Part shown: one piece after another, positions 9,101 to 17,588 of the stretch | Layout of the letters: each line of letters starts with the position of its first letter | How positions within the stretch are numbered: position 1 is the stretch's first letter | Assembly: GCA_964524145.1 (NCBI GenBank) | Contig: CAZGCA010000027.1 | Location: forward strand, 1 to 64,000 | Direction: 5' to 3' | Length of the DNA: 64,000 nt | Origin: CAZGCA01 sp964524145 | Lineage (GTDB): Bacteria > Hydrogenedentota > CAZGCA01 | Notes under the pieces: generated by a model | Told to the model about the DNA's origin: nothing | Database searches by the model: none | Seen by the model: the letters and a program-made list of their open reading frames with translations, nothing else | Made by a program: the position numbers and the translations under genes

Positions 9101-10669
9101 GATTACAATTACCCGGAGAACAATACGCTGCTGCTTCCAACAACACTTGGCTTGAGCCGCAACGGGTACGTGTTCATGGGATGCCTCGGCTATCGGCTTA
9201 GCGTGGAATCTCCGCCGGTGGGCTTCTTCGTGTTCCCGCCCGGATTCGATCAAGCCGTCGATCCGCTCCCAGCACCGTTTGGCTCTCCGAGAAACTACTA
9301 CTACCAGTTCTACATGATGGATCTCGATTTTCCGTCGGCGTCCCGGGCTGCTATCGAGTCTCCTGAATCTGGCGACAAGATCAAAGGCAACAGTGTCACC
9401 ATAGAAGCGCGGCTGGCTTCGGGCACGCCCGCTCAGACCGTCGGCGTGCGGTTCCAGTACCGTGCCGTCGGCGCAGGCTCGTGGACGGACATCCCCCCGG
9501 CAACGGGCGAAACCAATCCCGATACGGTTTCACCGTACTCAATACATTGGGACACCACGGCCGTAACCGACGACTGGTACGAGTTGTGTGCAGTCGCCGA
9601 GGACGTGGTGTTCGGCGTGGACGACGATCCCGGCTACGTCACGGTCGAGGTGAAGAACGGTGCCGGGAAAGGGTTCCCGGCCCCCCAGCAAACGCCCGTT
9701 CCGGAGTCCGGTCGTGTGATAGAGGAGAATGTTGTCGCGGGCGTCCACCAGAAGAGCACTACCATGAGAGCCGACAGGCAGAACCGGGTGACACTCGCCG
9801 CACGGGCCGGGGACGGTGTCTCGGTCACGATAACCATCCCGCCGGACGCGTTGTCGAGCGACACAATGCTTGACGCGAACTTTGTCGATACAGGAGATGT
9901 TGTTGGGTACCTGCAGGGCACTGAGAGCGATCTCGGGGCGTACTTCGACCTGTCGCTTCGGAACGCGCAGACAACGTTTCCGCCGGGCAAGGAGGTGCAG
10001 ATACGCGTCGCGTACCCCGATTCGGACGACGACGGAGTTGTTGATGACACGTCGGTCGACGAGCGCACCGTGACGGTGAAGTACCTCGATACGGGCGGCG
10101 GGACGTTCAGCGCCATTGCGTCGGCAGAGGTCAGCGAAGCAGACAACGTGGTCGACGCGACCACAATACACTTCACGACGTTCGGTCTGCTGGGCGACGC
10201 GGTGGACAGCGACGGCGACGGTATCCCCGATGCTGCTGAGGACACGAACCGCAACGGGGTGGTTGATCCCGGCGAGACGGACCCGTTAAGCACGGACAGC
10301 GACGGCGACGGTATCCCTGACGGCCTCGAGGACGCCAACCACAACGGGGTGTGGGATGGAGACGAGACGAACGCTGCCGATGCGGACACTGACGGCGACG
10401 GTATCGACGACGGCGACGAGGACGCCGACCATGACGGGGTTGTTGATGCGGGCGAAACGGATCCGCGATTTGTGGACACCGACGGCGACAGTTTCAGCGA
10501 CGGCGAGGAGCTCGATGCGGGAACCAACCCGCTGGATGCCGAGGATCATCCCGATCCAACTGCCCGGTGGGAAACCGCAGTACCCGTTGGGTCATGGCTC
10601 ACATTGTTTGCGTTGGTTGCCTGCCTTGTACTGTTTGCAGGTCTTCGCCGGCGGCGTAGCGGGATATGA
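6164..10669 (+). CDS. Exported multi-propeller surface protein with FG-GAP and thrombospondin type 3 repeats
   Basis: A 1501-residue protein. The ATG at 6164 follows a GGGAGGAGGATAA ribosome site and opens a signal peptide (about residues 1-26); an upstream ATG at 6116 would spoil it. Four FG-GAP calcium-loop repeats (DxNxDGxxD type) lie at about 66, 130, 190 and 255. A different block of about 260 residues (about 285-542, repeated DGxxLW/IW/FW strands) follows, then three more FG-GAP loops at about 553, 623 and 695. A second propeller with NHL/SMP-30-like strands covers about 730-1032, followed by an Ig-like domain (about 1060-1160), another beta-rich domain, thrombospondin type 3 repeats (about 1347-1456) and a C-terminal membrane helix ending in RRRRSGI. 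That tail resembles a sorting or anchoring signal. It is probably a calcium-stabilised surface adhesin or binding protein; the ligand is unknown. Confidence 0.85.
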   Translation: MVSIRAVLLSVFGCILLAAMCAVADATVAVDLVGADVTFSATEPSLFHLEAWIEEFGLLTRSVASGDVNADGIDDLLVGIPKHAQVYVFFGTPSVVPGAELPMTPDAIIETGAETDPQYKQHAWMSVATGDVTGDAVTDIVFGACSPITGEGRVGVVPGDAGFGTGTVQPAFVVGDGGVGWMGFSVSCSDVSGDGTDDILTGSLIGMSFVILGSPRIASLPWTGLYTDPLNIYDVAVASIEPSCGPILAALDSGDLNGDGTDDIVLGELMPDEVSKASVFFGGKKIGAKNPIGLTHDGSNLWCIQAELDFPLEPELMGYLNRMYKLDSLGNVLDSMMLGDTTKSSQVFSVTFDGANFWGVDYVNQTVVEFTSSGQVVSSFDCSFCDLAVGIAYDTNTGNLWISDVYDEVYEVTTSGSVVKSFSELSLDLAFDGTYLWTTLDIMLRVLDTDGNDVATYWVEDYDTTSGATFGGVCFDGTYIWFSVSYHENYLPQTRYFKIATDGTLVETLDGPNSEYLQADADFVVEYSFDPWVYGEHYYYPEWFFGREVFCCDVNGDNYDDLLLPGEDSMGMYEPWDADLKGVIHVFHGSASLSGTKTDADADVELISRTSGDLTGSRLAFSDVNGDDAKDLLIGAPDAAPFESSGSGRVCVFLGPLAFGSTVEIDDADIILNGINGMRSEADQGDRTGSSIAVGDFNDDGYKDIFALSQFAQAVTDGPEGQLYGVFGGELSSFRGRESMLDEKERLFVSRSDGLSNKLEVLEYDSAGNKTLFADLGYASADYASLALADDGSVYVALSASNVIRKYTPDGSSYEIFADQSDGLDGVGAPEFDTEGNLFVSNHNACNILKIDPTGTATVFAEVTEHPDPINPHGQKLPAHPWALAFDSRGYLYASVWVEVWPAVSGGTVQRFDPSGNAITFAYPMPDGFYTPTGIRCDSDDNLYVASCKPEGYLTGDEVILIEQFTPAGERSLFADFYDDYNYPENNTLLLPTTLGLSRNGYVFMGCLGYRLSVESPPVGFFVFPPGFDQAVDPLPAPFGSPRNYYYQFYMMDLDFPSASRAAIESPESGDKIKGNSVTIEARLASGTPAQTVGVRFQYRAVGAGSWTDIPPATGETNPDTVSPYSIHWDTTAVTDDWYELCAVAEDVVFGVDDDPGYVTVEVKNGAGKGFPAPQQTPVPESGRVIEENVVAGVHQKSTTMRADRQNRVTLAARAGDGVSVTITIPPDALSSDTMLDANFVDTGDVVGYLQGTESDLGAYFDLSLRNAQTTFPPGKEVQIRVAYPDSDDDGVVDDTSVDERTVTVKYLDTGGGTFSAIASAEVSEADNVVDATTIHFTTFGLLGDAVDSDGDGIPDAAEDTNRNGVVDPGETDPLSTDSDGDGIPDGLEDANHNGVWDGDETNAADADTDGDGIDDGDEDADHDGVVDAGETDPRFVDTDGDSFSDGEELDAGTNPLDAEDHPDPTARWETAVPVGSWLTLFALVACLVLFAGLRRRRSGI
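10205..10510 (+). repeat. 90-base in-frame repeats encoding thrombospondin type 3 units
   Basis: The sequence GACAGCGACGGCGACGG or a close variant starts at 10205, 10295, 10385 and 10475, an exact 90-base period. Each unit encodes about 30 residues of the DSDGDGIPD...NGVVDxGET type. The repeats are inside the coding frame, so this is a protein repeat rather than a non-coding array. Confidence 0.9.
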
Positions 10670-10714
10670 TGTGTCTCGATTGGGTTTCAGACTCACTCGC
10701 GCACAGCTCGGTCT

Positions 10715-13450
10715 TCAGCGGTTGACTCGCACAAGGGCAACCCAGTCCTCCTCGGGGTTGCCGGGCGGATTGCCCAAGCGCTTCTTGCCGCTCCCTCTGA
10801 GCACGGGTCCGGGGATCAACGGCCCGCCTTCCCGGGGGTTGTACCAGTGCACGGAGTAAGCGCCTTCGGGAACGGCAAGGGTGGCGGGTCCACCCTGCGG
10901 CAAATATACCGCGTAGACTTCGCCGGGTTTCGCCAGGCACCACGCACCTTGCCCTTCAACTAGACCGTCTTCACACTCCATTTCCGTGAAGGGCAGGTGC
11001 TGTTGGAAGAACTCGAGGGCGATACGCGTGAGATCCCACATATGGTCGCGTGACCGCCAATCTTCGCAGCCGATGTCGCTCTGGAAGAACCATTCGCACC
11101 CCGCGCCTCCCGCCATGAGGTTTCCCCACAATGCGTAGCGCCGAACGTCGTCATGATCGGGATCTTCAGCGTCGGGCTTGACGCCAATGCTCGGCGGGCC
11201 GATTTCGTCCAGGCAGACGAACCATGGCCTGCCCGCTTCACGGGAGCGATTCACCCACTTCAGAGTTTCTCGGTGAGTTTCCCGCATGTCGGACAGTTGC
11301 AGCGATGGCCCGTCCAACAGCGGGTAACCCAGCAGGTCCGAATAGACTTCCTTGCGCTTGCTTGGGAAGGTGTGAATCACGATGGGATGGTCGTACGGAT
11401 CGAGTCCACGTAGGTAGTCGGCGAAGGCCCGCCTCTGTTCGGGCGTGTTCGTGTTCTCTTCGCCCAAATTCCACACCAATGCGGGATGATGGCCGAATCG
11501 TGCCACCAGTTCGCGGTAGTACAACCTCCGCTCCGGGCCCAGCTCGCCGTCATCGAGCAGTTGGTCGTTCTCCTGCTCCTGCGTGACCACATGAAGCAGT
11601 ATCCCGAGGCGGTCCATATGCGAGAAGACGATCTCCCACTGGTCGAGCTTGCTGCAATCGAACCGGTAGCGTTCTTTGTCGCTCGTCCAGGGCCAGACGT
11701 CTTTGCCGTCCCCCTCGACGTTCATGGTCAGGAAATAGACCGAGTTCATCGCTTTGCCGGCAAGATAGTTCAGCGCGCCGATGATGTTCTTCCCTTTGGT
11801 GAAATGCCAGACAGGGTCGCCGAACCTCCAGTCGCCGGCGTGCGGTTCGTACCGATGCGTTGGTTTGGTGCCATCGAAGTCGGCAAAGGCCAGGAAATTC
11901 TCCGGACTATCCGCACCCCCCTTGATGAAGTATTCATTCGTCTCCGTGAACTGCAGGTAGCGCTGTCCGGTATGCCGCAACATGCCTTTGGCAAAGAATC
12001 CCGGCGCATCCGGGTCCGCCGGGCCGATGTCGATGCTGCCGGAAACGCCGTCGCACGCGGCCGCCTGACCCGCGTCTTCTTCGGGGTTTGTAGCGACGTT
12101 CGACCCTGTGCGGAAGGACACCCGATACGCCCAAACGCCCTCTCGATCCGGCGTAAAGTGGGCACGCCACACCGGGCCGGATTGACCGCCCGACTCGAGC
12201 GCGTTGCCGTCGGCAGCGTAGTACCCGGGCACCACGATGGTACGGCCCGTTGTGGAGAAAGCGACGTTCAGGCGACAGTCGGTGAACGGGTTGGGTTCCC
12301 CGGCTTCGGATCTATCCGGCCCCTGAATCGAAAGGGTCACGGGATGCCATTTCCTGAGTATCCCCGTAACGAGCGCGGGCTCGGGCTCATATCCACAAGC
12401 GTCTGCCAACAGCTTCACTACACTGTTCATCTTCGCGGCGCGGTTGCCGCCCTGCACTTCGCCCCAGTCGCCGTCGGCGCACACCAGGGCCACGTTCAAG
12501 CTCGGCACGAACGCTGTCGAGTTGCCCCTGGCGCCCAGCGACATGACGGTGTCCCGCGGTGCATCCGGCCACGTCAACGCGTGCGGATGCAGGCGGCCCG
12601 TATCGTTAAACCACCAGTTGAACCCGTAGATGCCCGGCCCCGCGTCACTGAAATGGTCCGAGCCGCCGCCATAGGAGCCAATTTCGAGGTAGTCGTTCGT
12701 CTCCGCCGGCGCAGTCTGCGGTACGTTCTTCGGCGCGTGAGGGCGCATGTATTCGTCGAAGTAACGCTGCGGCAGAATCTGTCGCTCACCCCAGCGGCCT
12801 TTCTGGGTCCAGAACCAAACGATGCGGGCGAAATCGCGCACCGACGCTTTGAGTCGATGCTTGCTATTGAAGTCCAGCCCGTCCTCGAACCCCAGCGCGC
12901 CGAAACGGTGTGCAGCTTCGGCCACTTCCTTTCCGCGGGCGGCAAACACCTTCTCGAAAAGCGTCTTCTGGTAGAGCTGGATGGCGTAATCGTTGTACGC
13001 CCACGCAGTGCCGGCCGGTTCGGGACGGGCATAGCCGCTGGTCATGCTTCCCAGGTGGCGAAATGTCATCGCCCTGTCCTTTTGCGCAAGGTTCCAGCCC
13101 CAGTCCGCGATGTGCTGGTCGACGCTTTGCACCAGTTCCTCGTGTAGCGCAAAGAACAACAACGTGCTCAGAACCGGTTTTGCGGAAGAGAACCAGTCGC
13201 CCTTCTCGGATTGGTTTCCCCAGCTCTTGACAACGTACCCGTCTTTGACAACACATCCCCTGCCGCCGAGCCGTTGTGCAAGCTCGTCGAGGCTGGCAGC
13301 GTCAAGACCGAGTTCAGCGGGGCTGCGCTGTTCCCACGCGGTTTCCGGGAACACGACATCGCCATACGCACCGAGGCAGGGGGTCAGCACAGTCGTGAGG
13401 ATTGCTGCGCAACCTGCAGCGAAACGCAAATGTGCTTCCCGTTTAACCAC
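10715..13450 (-). CDS. Beta-lactamase-like domain fused to a DUF5060/DUF4038-type glycoside hydrolase-like domain
   Basis: The N-terminal 350 residues form a serine beta-lactamase/penicillin-binding-like domain. It has the SxxK nucleophile motif (SSAK in DWFSSAKPVLS), an AWAYNDYAIQL segment in the place of the YxN motif, and the family's MTFRHLGSMTSG loop. The C-terminal part begins with a beta-sandwich resembling DUF5060 (FYAADGNAxE-like strand) and continues as a TIM-barrel-like domain with candidate acids in VWNLGEENT and CLDEIGPP. A signal peptide (FAAGCAAILTTVLTPCLGA) means it is exported. I chose the GTG at 13450: it puts the signal peptide at the very N-terminus and overlaps the upstream gene's stop by 8 bases; an ATG at 13504 would add 18 residues. 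It is probably cotranscribed with the hydrolase gene upstream. Substrate unknown. Confidence 0.8.
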   Translation of the reverse strand: MVKREAHLRFAAGCAAILTTVLTPCLGAYGDVVFPETAWEQRSPAELGLDAASLDELAQRLGGRGCVVKDGYVVKSWGNQSEKGDWFSSAKPVLSTLLFFALHEELVQSVDQHIADWGWNLAQKDRAMTFRHLGSMTSGYARPEPAGTAWAYNDYAIQLYQKTLFEKVFAARGKEVAEAAHRFGALGFEDGLDFNSKHRLKASVRDFARIVWFWTQKGRWGERQILPQRYFDEYMRPHAPKNVPQTAPAETNDYLEIGSYGGGSDHFSDAGPGIYGFNWWFNDTGRLHPHALTWPDAPRDTVMSLGARGNSTAFVPSLNVALVCADGDWGEVQGGNRAAKMNSVVKLLADACGYEPEPALVTGILRKWHPVTLSIQGPDRSEAGEPNPFTDCRLNVAFSTTGRTIVVPGYYAADGNALESGGQSGPVWRAHFTPDREGVWAYRVSFRTGSNVATNPEEDAGQAAACDGVSGSIDIGPADPDAPGFFAKGMLRHTGQRYLQFTETNEYFIKGGADSPENFLAFADFDGTKPTHRYEPHAGDWRFGDPVWHFTKGKNIIGALNYLAGKAMNSVYFLTMNVEGDGKDVWPWTSDKERYRFDCSKLDQWEIVFSHMDRLGILLHVVTQEQENDQLLDDGELGPERRLYYRELVARFGHHPALVWNLGEENTNTPEQRRAFADYLRGLDPYDHPIVIHTFPSKRKEVYSDLLGYPLLDGPSLQLSDMRETHRETLKWVNRSREAGRPWFVCLDEIGPPSIGVKPDAEDPDHDDVRRYALWGNLMAGGAGCEWFFQSDIGCEDWRSRDHMWDLTRIALEFFQQHLPFTEMECEDGLVEGQGAWCLAKPGEVYAVYLPQGGPATLAVPEGAYSVHWYNPREGGPLIPGPVLRGSGKKRLGNPPGNPEEDWVALVRVNR

Positions 13451-15758
13451 AACCTCGGACTCTCGCGGTACCGACCAGCCCCAACGCGAGAAGGGAAACG
13501 GCAACCAGCGCCGCGACAGAAGCCAGAGGAGCTTCTTGCCGCACGGGATCCGTATCGTTCATGTATTCCTGGTAGTTTGAGTAGCCGTCCCCGTCGAAGT
13601 CGTCGTCCGGGAGCACATCTTGGATGGTGTCGGTCTCGTCCTCAGGATCGGCATCAATTATCTGCTCTTCGAAGTCGTCGGGCATGCCGTCCTTGTCCTG
13701 GTCCGCAATGTCCGGCAACCCGTTGTCGTCCGAGTCGGGACCCGTTACCCGAAGCAGAATGTGGGACGGATGAGCTGCGTCGTGGTAAAAGGTGTTGGTT
13801 GCGGGCACCGTATGCGTGTGCTGGTTGAACGGTTCGCCGGTGTTGGGGTTTGTGTCGAACCGGTTGTAGTTGCTGCTCGATACCGCCACGCGTATCCGAT
13901 GGCCCGCGTTGAAGGCGATACACGTTTCCCACAGATCGATCTCGAACTCGTAGATGGTGCCCGGCACCATCAGTTCATCGGTCCGCATGCTGTTCCGATG
14001 ACGAGCCCGTATGATCCCGTCGCAGACGAGCATCGACCGGCCGTCGGGATAGACGTCGCAAAGCTTGCCGGTGAAATCGGTATCAACCGCCGAGCTTGAT
14101 GCATAAAGGTGTACCAGCACCTTGCCGGTTATCTCGACATAGTCCTTCAAGACCGGCGTCGTGAACAATATCACGTCGTCGCGCGACTCCACGGGCCGCT
14201 GGTCGTACGGACCCTTGTCCCCCGAAAGGTTGGCGCCGCCAAGGGTAGGGACAGGGTCGTCGGGGTCGTACACGTACGTGTCGGACGAGTTGCTTTCGGT
14301 CGGGAGCGCGGTACTGAGCGTCCCGTCCTCGAGGAAGTAAAACGGGATTTCTGCCGCAGGCACCGGCCAATCGTCGGCGAACCGCCACTCGTTTCCCGGG
14401 CCCGACAAGTCGTCGACGTCACCCAACACGTAGTAGCAGACGGGAGGTTGGTCCATCACACCGGTGTCTGTACCCTTGATCCAATGGTCGAGCCACGCCG
14501 TCGAGCTGTTATATGCTGCCGGGAGGCTGCCTGCCGGCCATTCGAACCCGCCCAGCCCGCGCCCATGACCGTACGGTCCGATGATGAGCTTCTGTTTGCC
14601 GTCGGCGCCCGGCTGACCGTTATGCTGTATGCCGACGAAGTTGTTGATCGTTCCCTGCAGGAAGATGTCGTACCATCCGCCGCTGTTTACTATCGGCCAG
14701 TTCACCCGGTCGTAGCGGGTCTCGAAATTCATCGAACCCCAATACTCGTCGTCGTAATCCGGTTTCGCTTTCACTACCGTCTCGAGATAGTTGCGCGATT
14801 CCGCGCCTTGACCGCTGCTCCAGCCCTCGGCAAGGCGTTTACGGAACCCGCCCCCCTGGAAGATCGCCTGGGCGTACATGTTCGACGACGCCACCCCGAT
14901 ATTTTGACACAGAAGACCCGGCGGTACGCTTCCCGCAAGCCTGTTTTGCGTTATTCCGCGCGCGGAACCGCCTATCGTGCCTATCTTGCCATTGCACCAG
15001 TCTTGAGCCAGAATCCAGAGAGCCGTCTCGTACCCGTCCTTGTTCTCGCCCCACCCGTCATCATAGAACAGACGAAAGATGTCCTCCGAACCGTAACAGC
15101 CCCGGCAGTCCTGTGAAACGACGACGTAACCCCTGTCGTTCCACCCCGGCCAACTGCCGGTGCTATCGGTGTTCTTGTCGTAGGGCGTCCGGTACAGCAC
15201 GACGGGCCACGGGCCGAATCCGTCGGGAAGATAGACGTCCGTGGCAAGATCGACACCATCGCTCATCTCGACCATGTGCGTCGTCTTGCCGCCGCCCGGC
15301 AACGGTTCAAGGGCGAAGTCGATGCCACTCACGCTGCCGGTGAAATCCACCTCGACAACACCGGCCAGCGCGACGTCGGCGTAGGTGGGGGTGTTGCCGG
15401 CGAACTGGACGTCGTCGTAGAGTTCATTCACGAAACCGGATTCGCGAGTGAACACCAGCACCCGGTCGAGGTCTGATAGAGTGCTGTCATCGACCGTCAG
15501 TTCGTAATAGCCGGAGGCGTTGGTGGTTTCCTCCGCCTCTATGGGCTCGATTGGGTCGCCGGGATCGCCCGAACCGATGCTCGCCACGCGCGTGAACGCT
15601 ACGGTCGCGAACGCAATCGGTGCTACCGTGTCCTCGTTAGTCAACGTTCCCGACATGGTTATAAGCGCGGCATAGGCCGGCGCGCAGACCAGAACAGCTG
15701 CCAGACCGCAGGCAATAGGTGTCAGTGTGATTTGTTTGCGTCGACGAGATCGAGTCAT
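13443..15758 (-). CDS. Exported CocE/NonD-type alpha/beta hydrolase with C-terminal thrombospondin repeats
   Basis: A 771-residue protein of the X-Pro dipeptidyl-peptidase / cocaine esterase (CocE/NonD) family. Visible landmarks: DVYLPDGFGPWPVVLYRTPY, VVSQDCRGCYGS, then GGSARG, the expected GxSxG nucleophile elbow. The C-terminal half has the jelly-roll domain found in the family (VHLYASSSAVDTDFTGKL, GHRIRVAVSSSNYNRFDTNPN). An N-terminal signal peptide is followed by an Ig-like/carboxypeptidase-regulatory domain (about 30-150). After the catalytic part come thrombospondin type 3 calcium repeats (DSDDNGLPD, DFDGDGYSN) and a final membrane helix, so it is probably anchored. ATG at 15758 has a GGAGAG ribosome site. 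It acts on an ester or an amide; the substrate is not predictable. It overlaps the next gene by 8 bases. Confidence 0.88.
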   Translation of the reverse strand: MTRSRRRKQITLTPIACGLAAVLVCAPAYAALITMSGTLTNEDTVAPIAFATVAFTRVASIGSGDPGDPIEPIEAEETTNASGYYELTVDDSTLSDLDRVLVFTRESGFVNELYDDVQFAGNTPTYADVALAGVVEVDFTGSVSGIDFALEPLPGGGKTTHMVEMSDGVDLATDVYLPDGFGPWPVVLYRTPYDKNTDSTGSWPGWNDRGYVVVSQDCRGCYGSEDIFRLFYDDGWGENKDGYETALWILAQDWCNGKIGTIGGSARGITQNRLAGSVPPGLLCQNIGVASSNMYAQAIFQGGGFRKRLAEGWSSGQGAESRNYLETVVKAKPDYDDEYWGSMNFETRYDRVNWPIVNSGGWYDIFLQGTINNFVGIQHNGQPGADGKQKLIIGPYGHGRGLGGFEWPAGSLPAAYNSSTAWLDHWIKGTDTGVMDQPPVCYYVLGDVDDLSGPGNEWRFADDWPVPAAEIPFYFLEDGTLSTALPTESNSSDTYVYDPDDPVPTLGGANLSGDKGPYDQRPVESRDDVILFTTPVLKDYVEITGKVLVHLYASSSAVDTDFTGKLCDVYPDGRSMLVCDGIIRARHRNSMRTDELMVPGTIYEFEIDLWETCIAFNAGHRIRVAVSSSNYNRFDTNPNTGEPFNQHTHTVPATNTFYHDAAHPSHILLRVTGPDSDDNGLPDIADQDKDGMPDDFEEQIIDADPEDETDTIQDVLPDDDFDGDGYSNYQEYMNDTDPVRQEAPLASVAALVAVSLLALGLVGTARVRGCG

Positions 15759-15857
15759 TGGCCGTTGCTCTCCGGTTCCACCCGGCCCGGGCTGATGGGG
15801 TGTGCCGAGCCACTCAGACATTCGCTAAACATCCGGCGATTACGCTCTTCTGGCGTC

Positions 15858-15886
15858 ATTGTAGTGTCCACCGCTATCTCTGTCAA
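15858..15886 (-). promoter_or_regulatory. Promoter of the CocE-type hydrolase gene
   Basis: On the minus strand, TTGACA (15881-15886), 17 bases, TACAAT (15858-15863). A near-perfect sigma70-type promoter about 100 bases upstream of the ATG at 15758. It is divergent from the promoter at 15919. Confidence 0.75.
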
Positions 15887-15918
15887 GAAAGACGGAGCCG
15901 GAATTGCGAACTTACTGC

Positions 15919-15948
15919 TTGAAAAACGTCTTGCCCGGGTTGTATTGT
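15919..15948 (+). promoter_or_regulatory. Promoter of the Gfo/Idh/MocA gene
   Basis: TTGAAA at 15919-15924, an 18-base spacer, TATTGT at 15943-15948. It lies 50 bases upstream of the GTG start at 15998 and only about 33 bases from the divergent promoter, so both could share regulators. Confidence 0.55.
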
Positions 15949-15997
15949 AGGCGGGAGAGATTGTCCTATACAGTCAGGAAACTGGAAAGGCGAGATA

Positions 15998-17323
15998 GTG
16001 GACAAGAAGAAGATTACACGACGAGCATTCATAGCCGGCACTGCTGCCGCAGCCGGCTGCACGACCGTTCCCGGTCGTGGATCACGCGGCAAACGCCGTA
16101 CGCCGCCGAGCGCAAAGCTCAACATTGCGGGGATTGGCGCCGGAGGCCGTGCCGAGACTGATTTGTGGGCCGTACGCAGGCAGAACGTTGTCGCTTTGTG
16201 CGACGTTGATTGGGCGCGGGCGACCAAGATGTTCAATGCGTTTCCCAACGCCAAAAAGTACAAAGACTTCCGCGTCATGCTCGAGAAACAGAAGGATATT
16301 GACGCGGTGGTGATCGCGACGCCCGACCACATACACGCTGTTGCCGCCATGACGGCGATGCAGTTTGGCAAGCACGTATTTGTCGAGAAGCCGATGGCGC
16401 ATTCGGCGTACGAAGCGCGGATGCTCGCCGAAGCGGCGCGCAACTACAAGGTCGCCACCCAGATGGGCAACCAGGGGCACAGCGGCTCCGGTGTTCGGGT
16501 GGCGTGCGAGATCGTCTGGTCCGGCGGTATCGGCCCGGTCCGCGAGGTGCACGTCTGGACCAACAGACCGGGCTGGCCGCAGAACATAACGCGGCCCACA
16601 GAGACCCCGCCTATACCCGAAACGCTCGACTGGGACCTGTGGCTCGGCCCGGCACCATACAGACCCTACAATCCCGCGTACCTGCCAAACAGATGGCGCG
16701 GCTGGTGGGATTTCGGGTGCGGTGCGCTCGGCGATATGGGGTGCCACATTCTGGACCCGCCGTACTGGGCGCTCAAACTCGGCGCGCCCACCAGCGTGGA
16801 ACCGGTCAAGCTCGACGGTGGGAACAACGAGACCGGTCCGAAATCGTCGATCATCAGGTACGACTTCCCGCAGCGGGGCGAGATGGTGCCGGTGACGCTG
16901 TACTGGTACGACGGGGGCACCATGCCGCCTCGACCGGAAGGTGTCGGCGAGAACGAACTGCTCGGCGACGGCGACAACGGGTCCATCTTTATCGGCGACA
17001 AGGGGATCATGACCACGGGCTGCTACGGCATGAACACGAGGCTGCTGCCCGAATCGAGGATGCGCGACTACGAGCTGCCGCCCGAGACCATCCCGAGATC
17101 GATCGGGCACACCAGGGAATGGCTCGCAGCGTGTAAAGGGGAAGGGACCCCGGGATCGAACTTCGATTATGCCGCTCCGCTCAGCGAACTGGTCTCGCTC
17201 GGCAACGTCGCCCTACGCGCACGGCAGAAGATCGAGTGGGACGCGGCCAACATGAAGGTCACCAACGTCCCAGAAGCCAATAACTACGTCTGTCGAGACT
17301 ACCGGGAAGGGTGGAGCCTGTAG
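15998..17323 (+). CDS. Tat-exported Gfo/Idh/MocA family oxidoreductase
   Basis: A 441-residue NAD(P)-dependent oxidoreductase-like protein. The N-terminus has a twin-arginine signal (ITRRAFIAGTAAAAGC), so the folded protein is probably exported with its cofactor; the Cys after AAAG could also be lipidated, but the lipobox is weak. The dinucleotide fold follows, with GIGAGGRAETD as the glycine loop, then AVVIATPDHIHAVAAMTAM and the EKPMAHS motif whose Lys is catalytic in the family. The C-terminal half matches the Gfo/Idh/MocA substrate domain (WWDFGCGALGDMGCHILD). The GTG start gives the Tat signal directly. Exported members are abundant in Planctomycetota and relatives, with mostly unknown sugar or polyol substrates. 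It stands alone between two divergent promoters and a hairpin element. Confidence 0.92.
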   Translation: MDKKKITRRAFIAGTAAAAGCTTVPGRGSRGKRRTPPSAKLNIAGIGAGGRAETDLWAVRRQNVVALCDVDWARATKMFNAFPNAKKYKDFRVMLEKQKDIDAVVIATPDHIHAVAAMTAMQFGKHVFVEKPMAHSAYEARMLAEAARNYKVATQMGNQGHSGSGVRVACEIVWSGGIGPVREVHVWTNRPGWPQNITRPTETPPIPETLDWDLWLGPAPYRPYNPAYLPNRWRGWWDFGCGALGDMGCHILDPPYWALKLGAPTSVEPVKLDGGNNETGPKSSIIRYDFPQRGEMVPVTLYWYDGGTMPPRPEGVGENELLGDGDNGSIFIGDKGIMTTGCYGMNTRLLPESRMRDYELPPETIPRSIGHTREWLAACKGEGTPGSNFDYAAPLSELVSLGNVALRARQKIEWDAANMKVTNVPEANNYVCRDYREGWSL

Positions 17324-17388
17324 CCGTTTCGATCACGGGGCCGAAAAGACGCGAGCAGGATCGACAAGTCTTTCACGCCGCGCCTTAG

Positions 17389-17445
17389 CCTCCGGAGGAG
17401 GTGGCGGAATATAGCCCAGGGCGATGCGACGCGAAGGGAGCCCTG
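17389..17445. repeat. Intergenic palindrome plus hairpin element
   Basis: A perfect 10-base palindrome CCTCCGGAGG (17389-17398) is followed by a hairpin with arms CAGGGC (17417-17422) and GCCCTG (17440-17445). It lies between the oxidoreductase stop and the efflux-operon promoter. It could end transcription of the oxidoreductase or be a dispersed element; it has no T-run. Confidence 0.4.
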
Positions 17446-17508
17446 AGTACAAAGCAACCTGCCCCTCGAGTCCCCAATCCTGACTCAGGCCCTCCTTGAT
17501 TTTTGTGC

Positions 17509-17537
17509 TTGACAAAAAGCTTGAACCGTGGTATATT
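17509..17537 (+). promoter_or_regulatory. Promoter of the MarR-led efflux operon
   Basis: TTGACA at 17509-17514, a 17-base spacer, TATATT at 17532-17537. The spacer ends in CCGTGG, as it does in the promoters at 61204 and 63912. It is followed 37 bases later by AGGAGG and the MarR start. No clear MarR operator palindrome is visible, though an A/T-rich patch covers 17532-17570. Confidence 0.8.
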
Positions 17538-17588
17538 TCACTTCTCGGAATATTTTTTCGCAGAACGTTTTAGCAGGAGGATAGTTCA

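Noticed and set aside
10205..10510. Regular 90-base repeats as a possible CRISPR array
   Set aside because: They are in frame and encode calcium-binding protein repeats; the whole unit is similar, without variable spacers.
11486..13147. Long plus-strand frame opposite the beta-lactamase/hydrolase fusion
   Set aside because: Antisense to a gene with clear domains; no family resemblance and no ribosome site.
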